DNA from: DASVDK01 sp036381125 [NCBI: Thermodesulfobacteriota bacterium]
Lineage (GTDB): Bacteria; DASVDK01
Assembly (NCBI GenBank): GCA_036381125.1
Contig: DASVDK010000371.1
Span: forward strand, 1 to 16,031
Length of the DNA stretch: 16,031 nt
Direction: 5' to 3'
Shown here: one piece after another, positions 1 to 6,947 of the stretch
Layout of the letters: each line of letters begins with the position of its first letter
How positions within the stretch are numbered: position 1 is the stretch's first letter
The notes under the pieces: generated by a model
Seen by the model: the letters and a program-made list of their open reading frames with translations, nothing else
Databases searched by the model: none
What the model was told of the DNA's origin: nothing
Position numbers and translations under genes: made by a program

Positions 1-1285
1 CGTCATCGTCGCGGGCGCGCGCGAGCCGCTCGGGATCGGGCGGATCACGCTGGAGTACACGAGGCTCGTCGGCGGGACGCCCGAGGCGAGCGTGATCGCC
101 GGCGGCCTCAAGACCTCGGCGCCGAACGCCGCCTACGCGAACGGCACCATGTGCCACGCGCTCGACTTCGACAACACCTGGTGGCCGCTCAACCATCCGA
201 CCTCGCCGTCGCTGCCGGCGGTCCTCGCCGTGGCCGAGCGCAACCGGCTCTCGGGCCGCGACGCGATCCTCGCCCTCGTGCTCGCGTTCGAGGTCCAGGG
301 GCGGCTGCGCGTCGCGTCGGCCGGCGTCGAGGCCGGGTCGGGCTTCCACAAGCCGGGCGTCTCCGGCACCATGGGCGCCGTGACGGCCGCCGGCAAGCTG
401 CTCGGGCTCGACGCCGAGCGCTTCTGCATGGCCTTCGGCATCGCGGGCTCCCGCTGCGGGTCGCTCTCGGCCAACACCGGCACCATGACCAAGTCGACCC
501 ACAGCGGGCACGCCGCGCGAATGGGGGTGGAGGCGGCGCTGCTGGCGAGCCTCGGCTACACGGCCTGCGAGGACGTGTTCGGCAAGGGCCAGTTCTTCGA
601 CCTCTTCTACGGCCCGGGAACCTACGACATCTCGCTCTTCCTGAAGGACTTCGGCCGTCCCTACCGGATGATCTCGCCCGGCGTCGGGTTCAAGAAGCAC
701 CCGTCCAACTACTTCACGCACCGGCCCATCGACGCGGCGCTCGAGCTCAGGCAGGCGCACCGGCTCGCGCCCGAGGACATCGAGCAGGTCGTCGTCGACT
801 TCCCGCGCTTCGACTACGTGAACCGCCCGCGGCCGAAGACCGGCCTCGACGGCAAGTTCAGCGTCCAGTACGCGACCACGATCGCGCTGCTCGACGGGCG
901 GATCACGGTCGAGAGCTTCGCCGACGCCCGCCGGTTCGCGCCCGACGTCGAGGCGCTCCTCCCCCGCGTCCGGCTCGACGTACGCGACGACATCCCGCGC
1001 GACTTCAACGAGACCTGGGCCGCGGTGCGCGTCCACACGCGGGACGGCCGGGTGCTCGAGGCCCGGTGCGACAAGCCGCGCGGCCTCTGGGGCGTCCCCC
1101 TCTCCCGCGAGGAGCGGCTCGCCAAGTTCCGCGACTGCGTCGCGCCGGCGCTCCCCGCCGAGCGGGTCGAGGAGGTGATCGGCCTGGTCGACCGCCTCGC
1201 CGAGCTCGACCACATCGGCCGGCTGATGGACGTGTTGCGCGAGGCGGACCCTCGGCCGGCCGCCGCGACGAGGGCGTCGGCATGA
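1..1285 (+). CDS. MmgE/PrpD family dehydratase, 5'-truncated by window edge
   Basis: The frame is open from base 2, so the gene starts outside the window; 427 residues are visible and roughly 40 N-terminal ones are missing compared with usual family members of about 450-480. The visible N-terminus carries the family signature GTMCHALDFDN (about 142-174), and the GSRCGSLSANTGTMTKSTHSG region (about 445-510) matches the conserved MmgE/PrpD core. The first in-frame start-like codon, GTG at 92, lies inside this conserved region and is not the real start. The family includes 2-methylcitrate dehydratase, a cytosolic enzyme that needs no Fe-S cluster, but many members have other or unknown substrates. 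The stop overlaps the ATG of the next gene (ATGA), which suggests translational coupling to the HMGL-like enzyme. The substrate cannot be told from sequence. Confidence 0.9.
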   Translation, partial: VIVAGAREPLGIGRITLEYTRLVGGTPEASVIAGGLKTSAPNAAYANGTMCHALDFDNTWWPLNHPTSPSLPAVLAVAERNRLSGRDAILALVLAFEVQGRLRVASAGVEAGSGFHKPGVSGTMGAVTAAGKLLGLDAERFCMAFGIAGSRCGSLSANTGTMTKSTHSGHAARMGVEAALLASLGYTACEDVFGKGQFFDLFYGPGTYDISLFLKDFGRPYRMISPGVGFKKHPSNYFTHRPIDAALELRQAHRLAPEDIEQVVVDFPRFDYVNRPRPKTGLDGKFSVQYATTIALLDGRITVESFADARRFAPDVEALLPRVRLDVRDDIPRDFNETWAAVRVHTRDGRVLEARCDKPRGLWGVPLSREERLAKFRDCVAPALPAERVEEVIGLVDRLAELDHIGRLMDVLREADPRPAAATRASA

Positions 1286-2568
1286 ACGGCGCGGGGCCCT
1301 GGCACAGCCCGGGACGGTGGCTGGTGAACCCGTCCTACTGGGAGCCGGAAGCGCTGGCCGGGCGGGCGGGCATGCCGTCCGAGATCCGCTTCATCGACTG
1401 CACGCTCAGCGAGGGGGACGACTGCGTCGGCCACCAGCTCAACTGGAACACCCGCCTCGCGCTGCTCGAGCGTCTGGACGGCATCGGCCTCGGCGAGATC
1501 ACCATGCCGAGCCACGTGACCTTCGGCGAGGAGCGGGACATCGTCCGCGCCTACCGGCGGCTCGGCCTCAAGACGCGGATCGTCGCCAAGGGCCCGGGCG
1601 TCGTCCCCCCGCTGCGGGGCGACTGGCGGGAGAAGATCGACCGGCACGTCGACCTGGGGTGCGACGTCATCAGCCCGATCTTCAAGTGGCCGTTCGAGGA
1701 CACCGTCTCGGACTTCGCCGGCGCCCTCTCGAAGCAGGCGGTCGTCGACGCCATCGGCGAGAGCGTCGCGTACATGAAGTCGAAGGGGGTGCGCGTCGTG
1801 CCCTGGATCGTCGACGCCATGCGCACCCGGGTCGACACCGCCTGCCGGTTCTTCAAGGCGATGGCGGAGGCCGGCGCCGACGGCGTGTACGTCGTCGACA
1901 GCCGCGGCAACAGCGTCCCCCTGGCGACGCGGCTCTTCGTTCGCCGGGTGCGCGAGGCGGTGGGCCCGCGCTGCGACATCTACGTCCAGCACCACAACGA
2001 CCTCGGCGTCGCGACCGCCAACGCGCTCGCGGCGGTCGAGGGCGGCGCCACCTGGATCGACTGCTCGGTGCTCGGGATCGGCGACCGCGGCGGCTGCGTG
2101 GCGCTCGAGGAGGCGGCCCCGCTGTTCGAGATGTACGGCATCCGCACCGGGATCAGGCTGTCGGCGCTCTACGACCTCTGCCGCTTCGTCCAGGGGATCT
2201 ACGGGGTCGCCCTCCCCCCCTGGAAGCCGATCGCCGGCGAGAACTGGAACAAGGAGGAAGGGGCCGGCCACCTCGAGGGCTCCGACGCCGCGGAGGCGAC
2301 GATCGGCCTCAACCCGGCGGTCGTCGGCCGCGAGTTCGAGGGGGTCATCGGCTCGAAGCTCCTCTTCGGCCGCGAGCGCAGCAGCGCGCCGACCGACGAC
2401 CCCGTGTTCCTGCGCGAGCTGCTCCGCCGCTGGGGCCTCGAGTGCTCCGAGGCCCAGTTCCAGACCATCGTCCTGCGCACCCGGGCGGCCGTCGCGACCT
2501 CGCCGGGGCGGCATTACGTCACCCTGGACGAGTTCCGCGCGATCTGCGACGGGGTGCTCGCGACGTAG
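1282..2568 (+). CDS. HMGL-like / pyruvate-carboxyltransferase (DRE-TIM) family protein with altered active site
   Basis: This 428-residue protein resembles the DRE-TIM metallolyase family (isopropylmalate, citramalate and homocitrate synthases, HMG-CoA lyase). The start is the ATG overlapping the upstream stop by 4 bp; the TIM-barrel begins near residue 35. Family landmarks are recognisable: FIDCTLSEGDD (37-47) at the DxTLRDG motif, QHHNDLG (236-242) at HxHNDLG, ATANALAAVEGGA after it, and GIGDRGGC (265-272) at GxGERxGN. Asp39 and His238 are kept, but the usual Arg is Ser43, the first His is Gln236 and the metal-binding Asn is Cys272. The C-terminal ~130 residues may form a lid or accessory domain. 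The gene sits between a PrpD-like dehydratase and a TctC binding protein, which suggests C-C bond lyase or condensation chemistry on a polycarboxylate. The fold assignment is firm; the reaction is unknown. Confidence 0.85.
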   Translation: MNGAGPWHSPGRWLVNPSYWEPEALAGRAGMPSEIRFIDCTLSEGDDCVGHQLNWNTRLALLERLDGIGLGEITMPSHVTFGEERDIVRAYRRLGLKTRIVAKGPGVVPPLRGDWREKIDRHVDLGCDVISPIFKWPFEDTVSDFAGALSKQAVVDAIGESVAYMKSKGVRVVPWIVDAMRTRVDTACRFFKAMAEAGADGVYVVDSRGNSVPLATRLFVRRVREAVGPRCDIYVQHHNDLGVATANALAAVEGGATWIDCSVLGIGDRGGCVALEEAAPLFEMYGIRTGIRLSALYDLCRFVQGIYGVALPPWKPIAGENWNKEEGAGHLEGSDAAEATIGLNPAVVGREFEGVIGSKLLFGRERSSAPTDDPVFLRELLRRWGLECSEAQFQTIVLRTRAAVATSPGRHYVTLDEFRAICDGVLAT

Positions 2569-2621
2569 ACGAGCGAGCCGGCACCGGGGCCGGACGTCTC
2601 GCCATCCACCGAGGGGACGCC

Positions 2622-3623
2622 ATGAGCATGAGCAGACGACTTCGACGCGCGGCGGCGCTCGCCGCCGGGCTGGTCCTGATGATCGGGCTCGCGGCCGGGC
2701 CGGCCGGCGCCGACACCTGGCCGACGCGGCCGATCACGATCCTCGTCGCCTTCAACGCGGGCGGCAGCGTCGACCGCATGGCCCGAGGGCTCGCGCCCTA
2801 CCTGTCGGCCGAGCTCGGCAAGCCGGTCACGGTCGTGAACCGGCCGGGCGCGGGCGGCCAGGCCGGCACCACGTGGTTCCTCGCCCAGCCGGACGACGGC
2901 CACACGCTGATGATCTCGCCGGCCACCCCCTACCTCGCCACGAACATCCTGATCACCGGCGCGAAGTACACGCTCGACGACTTCGCGTTCGTGAACGCGC
3001 AGTGGATCGACTACGCCTTCCTCGCGGTGCCGAAGGACCGGCCGTACCGATCGCTGAAGGACCTGGTCGACGCGATCCGGGCGAACCCCGGCAAGGTGTC
3101 GACCGGCGTGACCTTCGGCTCCGCGGGCCACGTCAGCACCCTGGTGCTGCTCGAGGCGCTGGGGCTGCCGCACGACGCGGTCCGCATCGTCACGTTCGAC
3201 GGCGGGGGGCCGCTGCGCACGGCGCTGGCCGGCGGACACGTCGACTTCTCGATCCAGCAGGCCGAGGGGGCCGACACCATCAAGGACTTCGTCCGCCCGC
3301 TCGCCGTCCTCCTCGACGAGCGGACGCCCGACTGGGATGCCCCGCCGATCAACGAGGCGCTCGCGCCCTACGGCGTCACCGTGCCGATCGTGAGCGGCTC
3401 GGTGCGGGCGCTCGTCGCCCCGGCCGGCTTCAAGGCGAAGCACCCGCAGAGCTTCCAGAAGCTCGTCGACGCCTACAGGAAGGTGCTCCAGAACCAGGAG
3501 TTCCAGGCGTGGCTCAGGTCGAACGCGATCGACGGCGCGTGGCACGGCCCGGAGCGGACGACCGAGATCATCAGGGCCAACTTCGACGTGCTCCGGAAGT
3601 ACCGGCACCTGCTGAAGGACTGA
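2622..3623 (+). CDS. Tripartite tricarboxylate transporter (TTT) periplasmic substrate-binding protein, TctC/Bug family
   Basis: 333 residues, the usual length for the TctC/Bug family of periplasmic binding proteins. The ATG at 2622 follows GAGGGG (2611-2616) at good spacing. Residues 1-30 form a Sec signal peptide: RRLRR, a hydrophobic core, then AGA before Asp31. The mature protein begins WPTRPITILVAFNAGGSVDRMAR, the N-terminal ligand-loop signature, and has VVNRPGAGG (about 67-75). It would capture a carboxylate in the periplasm for a TctAB permease. No tctA or tctB lies in the window, which is common for the many orphan Bug proteins. It follows the HMGL-like gene after 53 bp and precedes a strong hairpin, so it is probably the last gene of this unit. 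The ligand is unknown; association with the two upstream enzymes suggests it imports their substrate. Confidence 0.92.
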   Translation: MSMSRRLRRAAALAAGLVLMIGLAAGPAGADTWPTRPITILVAFNAGGSVDRMARGLAPYLSAELGKPVTVVNRPGAGGQAGTTWFLAQPDDGHTLMISPATPYLATNILITGAKYTLDDFAFVNAQWIDYAFLAVPKDRPYRSLKDLVDAIRANPGKVSTGVTFGSAGHVSTLVLLEALGLPHDAVRIVTFDGGGPLRTALAGGHVDFSIQQAEGADTIKDFVRPLAVLLDERTPDWDAPPINEALAPYGVTVPIVSGSVRALVAPAGFKAKHPQSFQKLVDAYRKVLQNQEFQAWLRSNAIDGAWHGPERTTEIIRANFDVLRKYRHLLKD

Positions 3624-3624
3624 G

Positions 3625-3650
3625 CCGGGCCGCGAGCGACCGCGGCCCGG
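3625..3650 (+). terminator. GC-rich hairpin directly after the TctC stop codon
   Basis: A perfect 10-bp inverted repeat, CCGGGCCGCG / CGCGGCCCGG, with loop AGCGAC begins 2 bp after the TGA of the TctC gene. There is no T-run after it (TGCCCCGGC follows), so it is not a classical intrinsic terminator, but its position fits 3'-end formation or transcript protection in a high-GC genome. Confidence 0.5.
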
Positions 3651-3841
3651 TGCCCCGGCACTCGAGCTGGAGCCCCGCGCCGGCGGTCCCGGTCTTCTCG
3701 TGGAGGAGCTGCCCGCAGGGGCCGGCGCCGCCACCGGCGCCCCTCGACCGCCCCGAGCCGCTCGGCCGCCTCGACGCTCGGCTCCTCGCGCTTCACCCCG
3801 GCGTGTTCGGCAGGAACCCGTCGTCGTTCGCGATCGCAACA

Positions 3842-3878
3842 GCGGGCGACGCGGGCTGAAACGGCCCGCATCGCCCGC
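3842..3878. repeat. 15-bp inverted repeat with 7-nt loop in spacer
   Basis: Arms 3842-3856 (GCGGGCGACGCGGGC) and 3864-3878 (GCCCGCATCGCCCGC) pair over 15 positions with a single C/A mismatch around loop TGAAACG. Neither side carries a clear T-run. It could be a transcription end, a structured RNA element or a degenerate repetitive extragenic palindrome. It is stronger than most chance hairpins even at this GC content. Confidence 0.5.
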
Positions 3879-3895
3879 CGCCACAGGCCGTCCTG

Positions 3896-3919
3896 CGGCG
3901 GATCGGCCGGCGTCCGCCG
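3896..3919. repeat. Second small inverted repeat in spacer
   Basis: CGGCGGA (3896-3902) and TCCGCCG (3913-3919) form a 7-bp stem with a 10-nt loop, 17 bp after the larger hairpin. Alone it could be chance; its closeness to 3842-3878 is why it is listed. Confidence 0.3.
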
Positions 3920-4087
3920 ACAACGCCTCGATTCCAGGCCCCTTTCTCGGGCGCGTCCCGACCGCCGCGGCGCGGAACCGGGCCCGGTCCGCGTCGTGCA
4001 GGGCGACCGGCATCGATGCCGGACCGACCGTCGCGCGTCGACGGCAGACCAGCGGGCGGATCCGCGGGGTCCGGGCGAGGGCCGATC

Positions 4088-5089
4088 GTGGACGACGTGA
4101 CACGACTCCTCACGAGCTACGGGGCGCCGGTCTTCTTCGCGGGTGTCCTCGTCGATCAGCTCGGCGCGCCGCTGCCCGGGCTCCTCTTGCTCCTCGCCGC
4201 GGGCGTGCTCGGGGAGGCCGGGCTGCTGCATCCGGCCGGCGCGTTCGGGCTGGCGGTCGCCGCCGCGGTGCTGGCGGACCTCCTCTGGTTCGAGGTCGGC
4301 CGCCGCTACGGGCTGCGGGTGCTCGCGCTCGTCTGCCGCGTCTCGCCCGAGCCGGACGGGTGCCTCGGCGGCACGCGAGCGCTCTTCGGCCGGCACGGGC
4401 TCCGCTCCCTCCTCGTCGCGCGCTTCGTCCCGGTGCTCGGCATCGCGATCGCCCCTCTGGCCGGCAGCCTCGGCGCGGATCGCATCCGCTTCCTCCTGTA
4501 CGACGGCGCGGGGGCGCTCCTCTGGGCCGGCGGGTACATCGGGCTCGGCTACGTCTTCGCCGATCGGCTCGAGGCGCTCGCGGCCTCCGCGAGCCGCGCC
4601 GGGGCGGCGCTCGCCGCGGCGAGCGCCGGCGCGCTGGCGGCGTACGCTGTCTACGCCCGGCTCCGGCGTCGGGCGCGCCGCGCCCCGAGGCGGGGCACCG
4701 AGCCGCCGCGCGGCCCGGCCGATGCGCCCGCGCTCCCGGCGGGCCCCGGCTCGGCACGGCCCGCGGCGCTGCTCGCTCTCCGACCGACCCGGCCGCACGT
4801 CCACCACGGCGCAATGTTGGCCGGCCCGTTGCACGCCCGGGCAGCGGGGCACGAACAATCGGAGGTGCGTCCATGTCACGGATGCCGCCCGATGCACCGA
4901 CCGGCGCCGAGGTTCGCATCCCGTCCGGAGCGGTACGGCTCGAGGGCAGCCTGGAGATCCCCGGCGGCGCCGAGGGGATCGTCCTCTTCGCGCACGGCAG
5001 CGGCAGCAGCCGACACTCGCCGCGCAACCGGCGAGTCGCCGCCGCGCTCCGGGACGCGGGGATCGCCACGCTCCTGTTCGACCTGTTGA
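4088..5089 (+). CDS. DedA-family (SNARE-associated/VTT) membrane protein with long unassigned C-terminal extension
   Basis: I chose the GTG at 4088, preceded by GAGGG 7 nt upstream, because the conserved region starts at once (LLTSYGAPVFFAGVLVDQLGAPLPG). An upstream ATG at 4016 would only add Arg/Gly-rich sequence. Residues 1-190 form a complete DedA domain: hydrophobic segments near 13-45 and 52-70, the motif LFGRHGLRSLLVARFVPVLG (99-118), and a Gly/Ala-rich C-terminal membrane region ending in RLRRRARR. DedA proteins are inner-membrane proteins linked to lipid-carrier flipping and membrane homeostasis. From about residue 200 the frame is Arg/Pro/Ala-rich, unlike any DedA domain, and the last 217 bp overlap the hydrolase gene in another frame. 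A sequencing frameshift or an unusual tail is likely. The domain is certain; the true C-terminus is not. Confidence 0.75.
   Translation: MDDVTRLLTSYGAPVFFAGVLVDQLGAPLPGLLLLLAAGVLGEAGLLHPAGAFGLAVAAAVLADLLWFEVGRRYGLRVLALVCRVSPEPDGCLGGTRALFGRHGLRSLLVARFVPVLGIAIAPLAGSLGADRIRFLLYDGAGALLWAGGYIGLGYVFADRLEALAASASRAGAALAAASAGALAAYAVYARLRRRARRAPRRGTEPPRGPADAPALPAGPGSARPAALLALRPTRPHVHHGAMLAGPLHARAAGHEQSEVRPCHGCRPMHRPAPRFASRPERYGSRAAWRSPAAPRGSSSSRTAAAAADTRRATGESPPRSGTRGSPRSCSTC
4861..4865 (+). promoter_or_regulatory. Ribosome binding site fixing the hydrolase start
   Basis: GGAGG lies 7 nt before the ATG at 4873. It shows that the hydrolase is translated independently even though the DedA frame runs through the site. 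Confidence 0.75.
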
Positions 5090-5547
5090 CGGAGCGGGAG
5101 GCGAGCGACCGCGCGAACGTCTTCGACCTCGGCCTGCTCGCGCGCCGGCTGGCCGACGCGACGGCCTGGGTCCGTGCCCGGCAGGCCACCTCCCACCTGC
5201 CGGTCGGCTATTTCGGCGCGAGCACGGGCGCGGCGGCGGCGCTGATCGCCGCCGCGGACGACGCGGGCGTGGCCGCCGTCGTCTCGCGCGGCGGCCGCCC
5301 GGACCTCGCCGACGCCGTCCTCCACCGGGTCACCGCCCCGACGCTCCTCATCGTCGGCGGGGAGGACGTGCCCGTGCTCGACTGGAACCGGCTGGCGTAC
5401 GAGCGGCTCACCGGGGACAAGGCGCTCGAGATCGTCCCGGGCGCGGGGCACCTCTTCGAGGAGCCCGGCGCGCTCGAGCGCGTGACCGAACTCGCGACGC
5501 GCTGGTTCACGCGCCACCTGACGCGCCGGCGCCTGCTGGGCGAGTAG
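4873..5547 (+). CDS. Alpha/beta hydrolase (dienelactone-hydrolase-like)
   Basis: 224 residues, a compact single-domain alpha/beta hydrolase. The start is set by the GGAGG site. The catalytic triad is visible: the nucleophile Ser117 in GASTG (115-119), the acid Asp165 in VGGEDVPV, and His193 in GAGHLFEE. HGSGSS (41-46) is the oxyanion-hole region. There is no signal peptide, so it is cytosolic. A phosphoribosyltransferase gene begins 2 bp after its stop. The same two domains occur as one fused protein in other bacteria (for example Mycobacterium tuberculosis Rv0571c as I recall it, PRTase first), so the two products probably act together. The substrate is unknown; a small ester or an acyl intermediate is possible, but dienelactone itself is not indicated. 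Confidence 0.88.
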   Translation: MSRMPPDAPTGAEVRIPSGAVRLEGSLEIPGGAEGIVLFAHGSGSSRHSPRNRRVAAALRDAGIATLLFDLLTEREASDRANVFDLGLLARRLADATAWVRARQATSHLPVGYFGASTGAAAALIAAADDAGVAAVVSRGGRPDLADAVLHRVTAPTLLIVGGEDVPVLDWNRLAYERLTGDKALEIVPGAGHLFEEPGALERVTELATRWFTRHLTRRRLLGE

Positions 5548-5549
5548 CG

Positions 5550-6239
5550 ATGGCCGGTCCGGCCCGCCGGTTCCGCGACCGCGAGGACGCCGGCCGGCAG
5601 CTTGCCGCGAGGCTCGCGCACTACCGCGACCAGGACCCGGTCGTCCTGGCGCTGCCGCGCGGCGGCGTCCCGGTCGCGGCGCCGGTCGCCGCCGCGCTCG
5701 ACGCCCCGCTCGACATCGTCGTCGTGCGCAAGATCGGCGCGCCCGACCAGCCGGAGCTGGGCCTGGGCGCCCTCGTGGACGGCGACGACCCGCAGGCGCT
5801 CCTCAACGCCGACCTCGTCGAGCGGCTCGGCGTGTCGCGCGAGTACCTCGACGAGGAGGTCGCGCGGCAGCTCGCCGAGGCGCGCCGCCGCGAGGCGCGC
5901 TACCGGGGCGGGCGGGCCCGGATCCCACTGGCGGGGCGCACGGCGATCGTCGTCGACGACGGGATCGCGACCGGCAGCTCCGTCCGGGCGGCGCTGCGGA
6001 GCCTGCGCCGGTCGAGGCCGGCGCGGCTCGTGCTGGCCGTCCCGGTCGCCCCGGCCGACACGGTCGGGGCGCTGCGCGACGAGGTGGACGACCTCGTCTG
6101 CCTCGCAACCCCCTCCCCCTTCCTCGCCGTCGGGTACCACTACGAGGACTTCACCCAGCCGGACGACGAGACGGTGATCTCGATCCTCGCCCGCGCCCGG
6201 GCCCGCTCGGAGGCCGGGCCGCGCCCGGACCGGCCCTAG
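5550..6239 (+). CDS. Phosphoribosyltransferase family protein
   Basis: 229 residues with a type I phosphoribosyltransferase fold. The PRPP-binding loop is VVDDGIATGSS (134-144), with the two acidic residues Asp136-Asp137 followed by the Thr-Gly-Ser phosphate contacts. The N-terminal ALPRGGVPVAAPVA segment (about 34-47) and DIVVVRKIGAPDQPELGLGA are typical of the subgroup found next to or fused with dienelactone-hydrolase-like domains. An internal helical insertion, EYLDEEVARQLAEARRREARYRG, is also typical of this subgroup. The ATG at 5550 is 2 bp after the hydrolase stop, so the genes are co-translated. No base substrate is established for these proteins. The gene ends 40 bp from a convergent hemerythrin gene. 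Confidence 0.88.
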   Translation: MAGPARRFRDREDAGRQLAARLAHYRDQDPVVLALPRGGVPVAAPVAAALDAPLDIVVVRKIGAPDQPELGLGALVDGDDPQALLNADLVERLGVSREYLDEEVARQLAEARRREARYRGGRARIPLAGRTAIVVDDGIATGSSVRAALRSLRRSRPARLVLAVPVAPADTVGALRDEVDDLVCLATPSPFLAVGYHYEDFTQPDDETVISILARARARSEAGPRPDRP

Positions 6240-6279
6240 GGGAGCCAACGGCTTCGAGGCTCACCTGCCGCAGCGGTTC

Positions 6280-6846
6280 TCAGCCGACCAGGCCCCGCTC
6301 GCGACGCAGGAGCTGGTCGAGCTGGTCGATCTGCTCCGGCCCGAGCGCGCTCTTGAGCCGCGGGAAGACGACCGACTCCTCCTCCGAGACGTGCTCGGCG
6401 ATGAGCTTCCGGAACCCGGTGACCCCCTTCGTCCAGTTCTCCCCCTCCTTCGGCATCTGCTCGAGCTGGAAGAGCGCCACCTTCATCTGGCTGTGCTCCT
6501 CGTACAGGTCGGGCACCGTCTCGCGGAGGTTCGCCTGCTGGAAGACGACCGGGTAGAGGGCGTTCTCCTCGGCCACCGCATGCTCGGTCAGCGCGCGCCT
6601 GACCTGCGCGAGCAGGTCGGCGCGCTCGCCGGGATCGCTCGACTCCACGGCCCGCTGGAGGAGCTGGTCCACCTGCCGGTGCTCCGCGACGAGAAGCGCG
6701 AAGGGGTCGCCCTCGGCGCCCGACTGCCCGGCCGTCCGCGTCCCCGTGGTGCCGCAGGCGCTCCCGCCGAGCGCCGTTGCGACCAGAAGACCACTCGCCA
6801 GTGTTCCGAACTGCCGCCTCGAGAGCGGCGTGCCGTTCTCCGACAT
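6280..6846 (-). CDS. Exported hemerythrin HHE-domain protein with twin-arginine signal
   Basis: 188 residues. The start ATG follows AGGAGG at about 8 nt spacing. The N-terminus has SRRQFGT (9-15), a twin-arginine motif, then a hydrophobic stretch and GGSAC with Cys31; this lipobox is weak because position -3 is Gly, so lipidation is possible but not certain. Residues 50-180 form the four-helix HHE domain, with likely di-iron ligands His56, His89, Glu93, His118, His152 and Glu156 (H-xxx-E twice). Hemerythrins bind O2, NO or iron; here the protein would act folded in the periplasm or anchored to the inner membrane. It lies 101 bp after the ChaN-like gene on the same strand, at the far end of a run of genes for haem and copper proteins. 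Its role is probably O2/NO or iron handling, by inference. Confidence 0.87.
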   Translation of the reverse strand: MSENGTPLSRRQFGTLASGLLVATALGGSACGTTGTRTAGQSGAEGDPFALLVAEHRQVDQLLQRAVESSDPGERADLLAQVRRALTEHAVAEENALYPVVFQQANLRETVPDLYEEHSQMKVALFQLEQMPKEGENWTKGVTGFRKLIAEHVSEEESVVFPRLKSALGPEQIDQLDQLLRRERGLVG

Positions 6847-6947
6847 GCGCTGCGCCTCCTTGTGGCGCCTCCCCGCGCCGGACGTTGGGCACGCGAGCGG
6901 CGGGCCGTATCGTGGCGAGGACTACCGGCGCGGCCGCCTCGGGGGCG

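Larger units (their letters stand above)
3651..4087. other. Gene-poor spacer between TctC and DedA
   Basis: I see no convincing gene here. All open frames translate to Arg/Pro/Ala-rich low-complexity sequence with no recognisable motif, and the long frames on both strands are what a GC-rich sequence produces by chance. The stretch holds two hairpins (3842-3878 and 3896-3919), listed separately. The DedA promoter should lie here, but I could not identify convincing -35/-10 elements. Confidence 0.5.

Noticed and set aside
814-2514. Long open frame on the minus strand opposite the PrpD and HMGL-like genes
   Set aside because: The product is Arg/Pro/Asp-rich low complexity with no motif, and the plus-strand genes there have clear family signatures. 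Such antisense frames arise from high GC at third codon positions.
3722-3743. CCGGCGCC repeated twice with a 4-nt spacer
   Set aside because: An 8-bp GC-only direct repeat is unremarkable in this composition and has no further copies nearby.
4829-4859. Possible promoter TTGCAC ... AACAAT before the hydrolase
   Set aside because: The spacing is 19 bp, and transcription would begin within or after the ribosome site. It does not fit a normal leader.
3473-4897. Minus-strand open frame across the TctC end, spacer and DedA
   Set aside because: No recognisable domain; the composition is that of a shadow frame, and it crosses unrelated genes and a hairpin.
6242-6262. GAGCC/GGCTC inverted repeat between the convergent phosphoribosyltransferase and hemerythrin genes
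   Set aside because: Only 5 bp with an 11-nt loop and no T-run; expected by chance at this GC content, although its position would suit a terminator.
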